Of a stretch of 64,000 nucleotides of DNA, positions 59,794-64,000 are shown one piece after another. A program made the translations under genes and the position numbers. The first letter of the stretch is position 1. Each line of letters begins with the position of its first letter. This DNA comes from Chelonoidis abingdonii (Eukaryota > Chordata > Testudines > Testudinidae), in assembly GCF_003597395.2 (NCBI RefSeq), contig NC_133770.1, forward strand, positions 90,015,641 through 90,079,640, read 5' to 3'. The notes under the pieces were generated by a model. The model did no database searches and was not told where the DNA came from. It saw nothing but the letters and a program-made list of their open reading frames with translations.

Positions 59794-60471
59794 TGTGACA
59801 AAGTTCCTCCTCTACTTTGGTGGGTTCTACGCTTATTGCTGGATTGACTTGCCTCACAGATTTATCCTGTGGATTAGGAAACAGCCCAGAGACCTTCCCT
59901 CTCTGGTAGAAGCCACAGTCCAGGTCAATTCCTCCTGTGTTTGATCAGGACTGGATGGTTTGGGGGGAACCCAGGCCCACCCTCTACTCTGGGTTCCAGC
60001 CCAGGGTCCTGTGGACTGCAGCTGTCTAGAGTGCCTCCTGGTACACTTGTGCAACAGCTACAACTCCCTGGGCTATTTCCCTATGGCCTTCTCCCAACAC
60101 CTTCTTTGTCCTCACACCGGACCTTCCTCCTGATGTCTGATAATGCTTGTACTTCTCAGTCCTCTAGCAGTATGCCTACTCACTCTCAACTTCTTGCACA
60201 CCTCTTGCTCCCAGTTCCTCACACACACTTCCTCTCCTCTGGCTCCCTTTGGCCTAGCTGGAGTGAGCCCTTTTATAGAATCAGAGGGCCTTAGAGTCAA
60301 GTGCTTAACAGCTTCACCTGACTCTTAGCAGGTTAATTGCAGTCAGGTGTTCTCATTAGCCTGAAACAGCCCCTGTTCTGGTCACTCAGGGAACAGAAAA
60401 CTGCTTATCCAGTGGCCATTATATTTCCCTTCTACTACTCTGCTGTTCCCAACTGGCCTGGGTCTGTCACA
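59794..60471. mobile_element. Solo LTR inserted in El-2 transposase
   Basis: Starts TGTGACAAAG and ends GGTCTGTCACA, giving perfect 7-bp inverted ends with TG...CA. GAAT lies on both sides (59790-59793 and 60472-60475), a 4-bp target duplication. El-1 has the uninterrupted site at about 17945-17975, where the sequence around GAAT occurs once, which proves the insertion. 678 bp, no internal genes. The 117-codon frame inside it is not a gene. Confidence 0.95.
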
Positions 60472-61053
60472 GAATATGCGTCCCATCTATCGCCCCTCCA
60501 CAGTTAGGTAAACTCATTTGTGCAAAGCCAGCCACAATGTCATGCATGTTACCCAGAGTCATGGTTCTTCTGAGCTGGATGCAATTAATGGCCTTACAAA
60601 CTTGCATCAACACGATTCCAAGGGTCAACGTCCCCACTCCAAACTAGTTAGTGACTGATTGGTTCCAGATTGCAATAGCCACCTGCTTCTTAACCATCAA
60701 GGCAGCTCTCAAGCTCGTGCCCTTGCACCGCAGGGTGGGGCGAGCTCATCACACAGTCCCATCAAAGTGGCTTTTCTCATCCAAAAGTTCTGCAGCCACT
60801 GCTTGTCATCCCTGACTTGCATGACGATGTGATCCCAGCACTCAGTGCTTGTTTCCCAAGCCCAAAAGCACTGTTCCACAGTGGCGAGCATGTCCATGAA
60901 TGCCACAAGCAATCTCCTGTCGTATGCATTACTCAAGTCGATATCATTGTCTGAGTCCTCACTGTCAGTTTGGCTCTTAAGGGGTAACTTGACTGCCAAA
61001 CTTGATGTGCTGGCGAGACTTGTCAGGATATTCCTCAGCAGTTCAGGCTCCAT
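60472..61053 (-). pseudogene. HARBI1-like transposase, first half (El-2)
   Basis: Start MEPELL at 61053, as in El-1. Then an acidic stretch (SQTDSEDSDNDID), a WDHIVMQVRDDKQWLQNFWM block, RKATLMGLCDELAPP, a frameshift near 60735, a remnant HTH region (FGVGTLTLGIVLMQV), and CGGAIDGTHI with the first catalytic Asp. The LTR insertion follows immediately. Confidence 0.88.
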
Positions 61054-61426
61054 TCCCGCAGACCGAAAGGGAAGACAGAGCGCGCAGCACAAAAAAGGTT
61101 GAAAGATGGCACCAAATGTGGATGGAAGCAGAGGGATTGCGGGGACATGAACCGATGCATCAAGGGGCATTGGGACATGACCCAGAATCCCCCACACCCC
61201 TTACCCCCTTCCCACAAGCCACAGCGCCAGAATGGAAAGAGGTGCTCTGTGGGATAGTTGCAGTGGCATTGGGAGCAGTGCATTATGAGCAAGTGCTGCA
61301 AATGTGGCCATGTCAGTGAGCTTGCAGCTGTCTGTGTGGACAGACTGCAATGCTTTCCCTACTGTGCTCTCTGAAGGCTGGTTCAATTCAAAGCACTCTA
61401 CATCTGTAAGTGTAGCCATGCCCTAA

Positions 61427-63020
61427 GCAATTAGGTGGATAGAAAAACATAACTTTTTATCCTAATATCAGATGACTATTTTTAACACTGCCATGAAGTG
61501 TATTAAGAAAAAGATTTTAAATTGTGATGTAGTTTTATTTATTTTATTTTTTGCAAGGGTTGGAATAAGGAACAAACTTTACCAAAAAAGAGAGAGAGAC
61601 GAGGGGCTGGAGGAAGGAAAAGCAATCCCTTCCTTGTCCTCTATAATGTGAGTTTTACCAACCTCAGATTGATTAGTGAGCTTACTTATTGTTTCGAGCA
61701 GCTGTGAGATGAAGAAAACTGTCATATCAATGCCTAATGTACTGAATAATGCCCTTCTACAGACAGTGCATTTGCTTTGTTCCTATAATGACAGATGCAT
61801 GGAATTAATTTTTCTTAGCAAGAAATGTTCACTGACGATAAGGCCTGAAACAAATGCTGGCACACAACTGTGAAACGCCCTGAAACTGTTTCTTGGTGAC
61901 AAATTACTGCTGAGGAATATAGACCCTTCCAGACAAATGACACCTATTGAATTTATTAGACAGGTTATAGAGAGAGAACTGCATCTTTTTTGTCCTGTTT
62001 GCAGAGCTGACATTTATCAGCTTCTACTAATGAAATGGATATGGGCTGATGAAAACAAAATGAAGTCTGAAGTCTGTAAAAATGTAGAGGACTAATAGTC
62101 ATGAGCCATATAGATATAGATGCATCGTGTATGCATTGTAGTATTTGTGTATGAATTTGAGAGTTAGATCATTCACCTTTTTATAGGGAATTGGGCGTGA
62201 ATTGCAAGTCAGCTTGTGAATCCCTAGTAAACAAGCCTATTAAAGCATGCAAAAAATGGTCTTTTGCCCACTAGGTTTGATCTTCATCCTAAGCCTGAGT
62301 GCACCAACTAGATTCTCAGCAAAGAACGTAAAAATGTTAAAAATCATGCTACTGAGTCAGTGGGAAATTTAAACTTTATCAACTCTAATGGAATTTAAAT
62401 AGATGGAATTTAAACTAACATTTTAAAGTCAACTCACTTATAGGGAATAAGTAGTGCAATCACCTAGTTCTGTAGACATTCAGCTCTGGAGTCTTCAAAT
62501 CCTACATTGGGTTACAAAGTTAGAATGAGTTTGGTTTAATCCAAGTTGTTGTTGTTTGTTCACACCACAAAATCCTCCCAACAATTTGGTGGCCTCAACT
62601 CGTAAAAGGCTCAAGAATTCTATAGTGGTATAGATTAGGTGGCGTAGGATACAAGGGCATTAGTGAAATTAAATTTACAAAGTACTTGTGTGCTATTACT
62701 CTAGGACTTCATTTCCATGGGAATTTATTTCAATCCTATATTTAAAACACAAATGAGAAAATAAATGGTCTTTTAGTGTTGCCATTCTACCAGAATTACT
62801 CTTAGCTGTAGGGAAATTTTAAATCATAAAAGGAGGTGAAGGTCACTAAGGTTTCTAAAGTAGGAAAAGATAAAGTATCCTATGGTGACTCAAGGTCCTG
62901 GGAGGCTGTGAAGCATTGGTGATGCACGCATAGCCCAGGGTGAAGGAGAATCTGCAAGGATGTGTCAGCAGATTGTCTCTGTCTGTTCTTTCTGCAACTG
63001 TATATGATCCCTGCTCCTCC
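61427..63020. other. No gene seen
   Basis: AT-rich unassigned sequence. No element ends or exons recognised. The 129-codon minus frame at 62855-63244 spans the C-rich tract and has no domain. Confidence 0.4.
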
Positions 63021-63113
63021 ATCCCCCCGCCCCCCACGTGCTGGTGCCCTTCAATGACCCTGGTACGGCCCCGAACCCCTGTCCCCCCCCGCCCCCCCCC
63101 CACCACCACTGAG
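63021..63113 (-). repeat. C-rich tract, G-quadruplex potential on minus strand
   Basis: Runs of C (63023-63036, and 63083-63101 broken by one G) give several long G runs on the minus strand, within the spacing of the usual quadruplex pattern. Not a gene. Confidence 0.6.
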
Positions 63114-63224
63114 CAAAAGAAATCTGTCTGGGAGCAAGTCCAAAAGCAGAGGCACGTGCCACACAGGAAAGGAATTACTGGCGGTGCTAAATGTATGCTA
63201 CAGCTGATACATCTGTAGGACGTG

Positions 63225-63387
63225 GCACATGCCAGTTGCTTCACTAAGGGTGAAATTCACCCCCTGTGCAGAGTGCCAGCGCAAGGGCTATGCACCATGT
63301 AAGTCCCACTTCAACTCTGTTTTGTGGCTTAAATGGGGAATAAGTACTGGTGTGAATTTCACCCTTAGTGAAGCAACTGGCATGTGC
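63225..63387. repeat. 36-bp perfect inverted repeat, about 91-bp loop
   Basis: 63225-63260 is the exact reverse complement of 63352-63387 (the end word GCACATGCCAGTTGCTTCAC pairs with its complement). The loop carries 'gtgccagcgcaagggc'. It looks like a small hairpin element. No clear target duplication. Confidence 0.9.
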
Positions 63388-64000
63388 AGGAGATCCATTG
63401 ATGAAAGAGTCCATGGTATTAGATAGTCATATTAACAAACAACATGCTGTTTCTTCCTGTTTACCTAACGTGGGTACTTTAAATACTCTATTGATTTTAG
63501 TCAGATGGTTCAGCTTGCCAGCCTGGAAGTATTCTCCAAGCCTTCAAAACAAGGGAGACTACTCTTCATGAGCTTCCCTATAGAGCTGTTGATTCTTCTC
63601 CCATTGCACTCAGTGGGGCAAATTTCATTCAGGCATGGGGCATTGGTGGGGAGGGAGGAGAGGGGCTGCACTTGTCTCATTCTTGGGCTGCAGTAGCTGG
63701 TTTGGTCCTGGTGCAGACAGAGGCAATCCCAAAGGCTGCCCTAATTTACACTCAGTAGTTTGAAACAGGTAGGGGAGCACTCCTCACACCAGCCAAAGAA
63801 GCGGGGAGTTGTGATCTCTCTTATTTTACAACCTGATTGTTTTCTCTAGTGCCATGGCTCCTATGAGTCTGGGGTAGCAGGGAATTGCTGGGACCAGGAA
63901 TTCTCTGGCCACACCTCCTCCTGTGCCCAATCTGCTCTCTCTCTCCTATTGCCCACTCAGGGCTTCACAGAGCGCTGTCTGTGTTTGTCATAGAGCAGTG
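63388..64000. other. No gene seen
   Basis: Mixed sequence with pyrimidine-rich stretches near 63930. No exon or element ends recognised before the window stops. Confidence 0.4.

Larger units (their letters stand above)
57310..61423. mobile_element. PIF/Harbinger DNA transposon El-2, interrupted
   Basis: Left end GGGTATGGCTACACTTGCG; right end reverse-complements to GGGCATGGCTACACTTACA. Flanks are TGA (57307-57309) and TAA (61424-61426), a target duplication with one change. Same gene order and orientation as El-1: Myb/SANT-like on +, transposase on -. A solo LTR (59794-60471) and a MITE-like block (58416-58652) interrupt it, and about 0.7 kb of the Myb-gene middle is missing relative to El-1. 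Confidence 0.9.

Noticed and set aside
60112..60328. Frames inside the El-2 LTR
   Set aside because: They lie wholly within a solo LTR whose boundaries are fixed by the target duplication and the empty site in El-1.

Overview
The window is gene-poor vertebrate nuclear DNA. I find no host protein-coding exon, rRNA, free-standing tRNA, CRISPR array or prokaryote-type gene. The repeats point to a sauropsid, most likely a turtle (a crocodilian is the main alternative). They include CR1 LINEs of two types, MIR/CORE-type SINEs, an L2-like LINE, solo LTRs, PIF/Harbinger elements with TNA target duplications, and MITEs beginning GGCCATGTCTA or GGGTATGGCTA. Family names come from recognising sequence by eye; no database search was run.

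Layout. 1-14.8 kb: AT-rich DNA with SINE fragments (20-235, 345-520, 9320-9630), a MITE-like hairpin (4225-4478), a short solo LTR (7909-8176) and a truncated CR1 (12250-13563). 14.8-18.9 kb: a complete PIF/Harbinger transposon with TTA target duplication (El-1). It holds a decayed Myb/SANT-like gene on + and a HARBI1-like DDE transposase on -, tail to tail. 19.6-21.5 kb: a second CR1. 22.2-25.1 kb: L2-like LINE pieces and a truncated LTR. 27-29.8 kb: a SINE and the best-preserved LINE fragment, a CR1 with a 261-codon open frame. 30-41.6 kb: mostly unclassified DNA with dispersed AT-rich and tRNA-like repeats and a hairpin element (about 40 kb). 41.7-46.3 kb: two MITEs of one family on either side of a long degraded CR1. 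48.7-49.4 kb: a GC-rich repeat. 50.3-51.3 kb: a 998-bp solo LTR with 5-bp target duplication. 54.3-54.6 kb: a MITE sharing the AGCGCTG motif of El-1. 57.3-61.4 kb: a second Harbinger copy (El-2) in the same orientation, interrupted by a 678-bp solo LTR and by a MITE-like block containing a perfect 58-bp inverted repeat. The tail of the window has a near-perfect 36-bp inverted repeat (63225-63387) and a C-rich tract.

The most informative structure is the El-1/El-2 pair. El-1 preserves the empty site for the LTR in El-2. Both copies keep the convergent gene pair with facing polyadenylation signals. Both also keep a short antisense reading frame inside the Myb-gene intron whose differences are enriched for synonymous changes, and their subterminal motifs differ. 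All four recognised CR1 fragments are oriented on the minus strand. I see no functional host system here; the interest lies in transposon structure and history.
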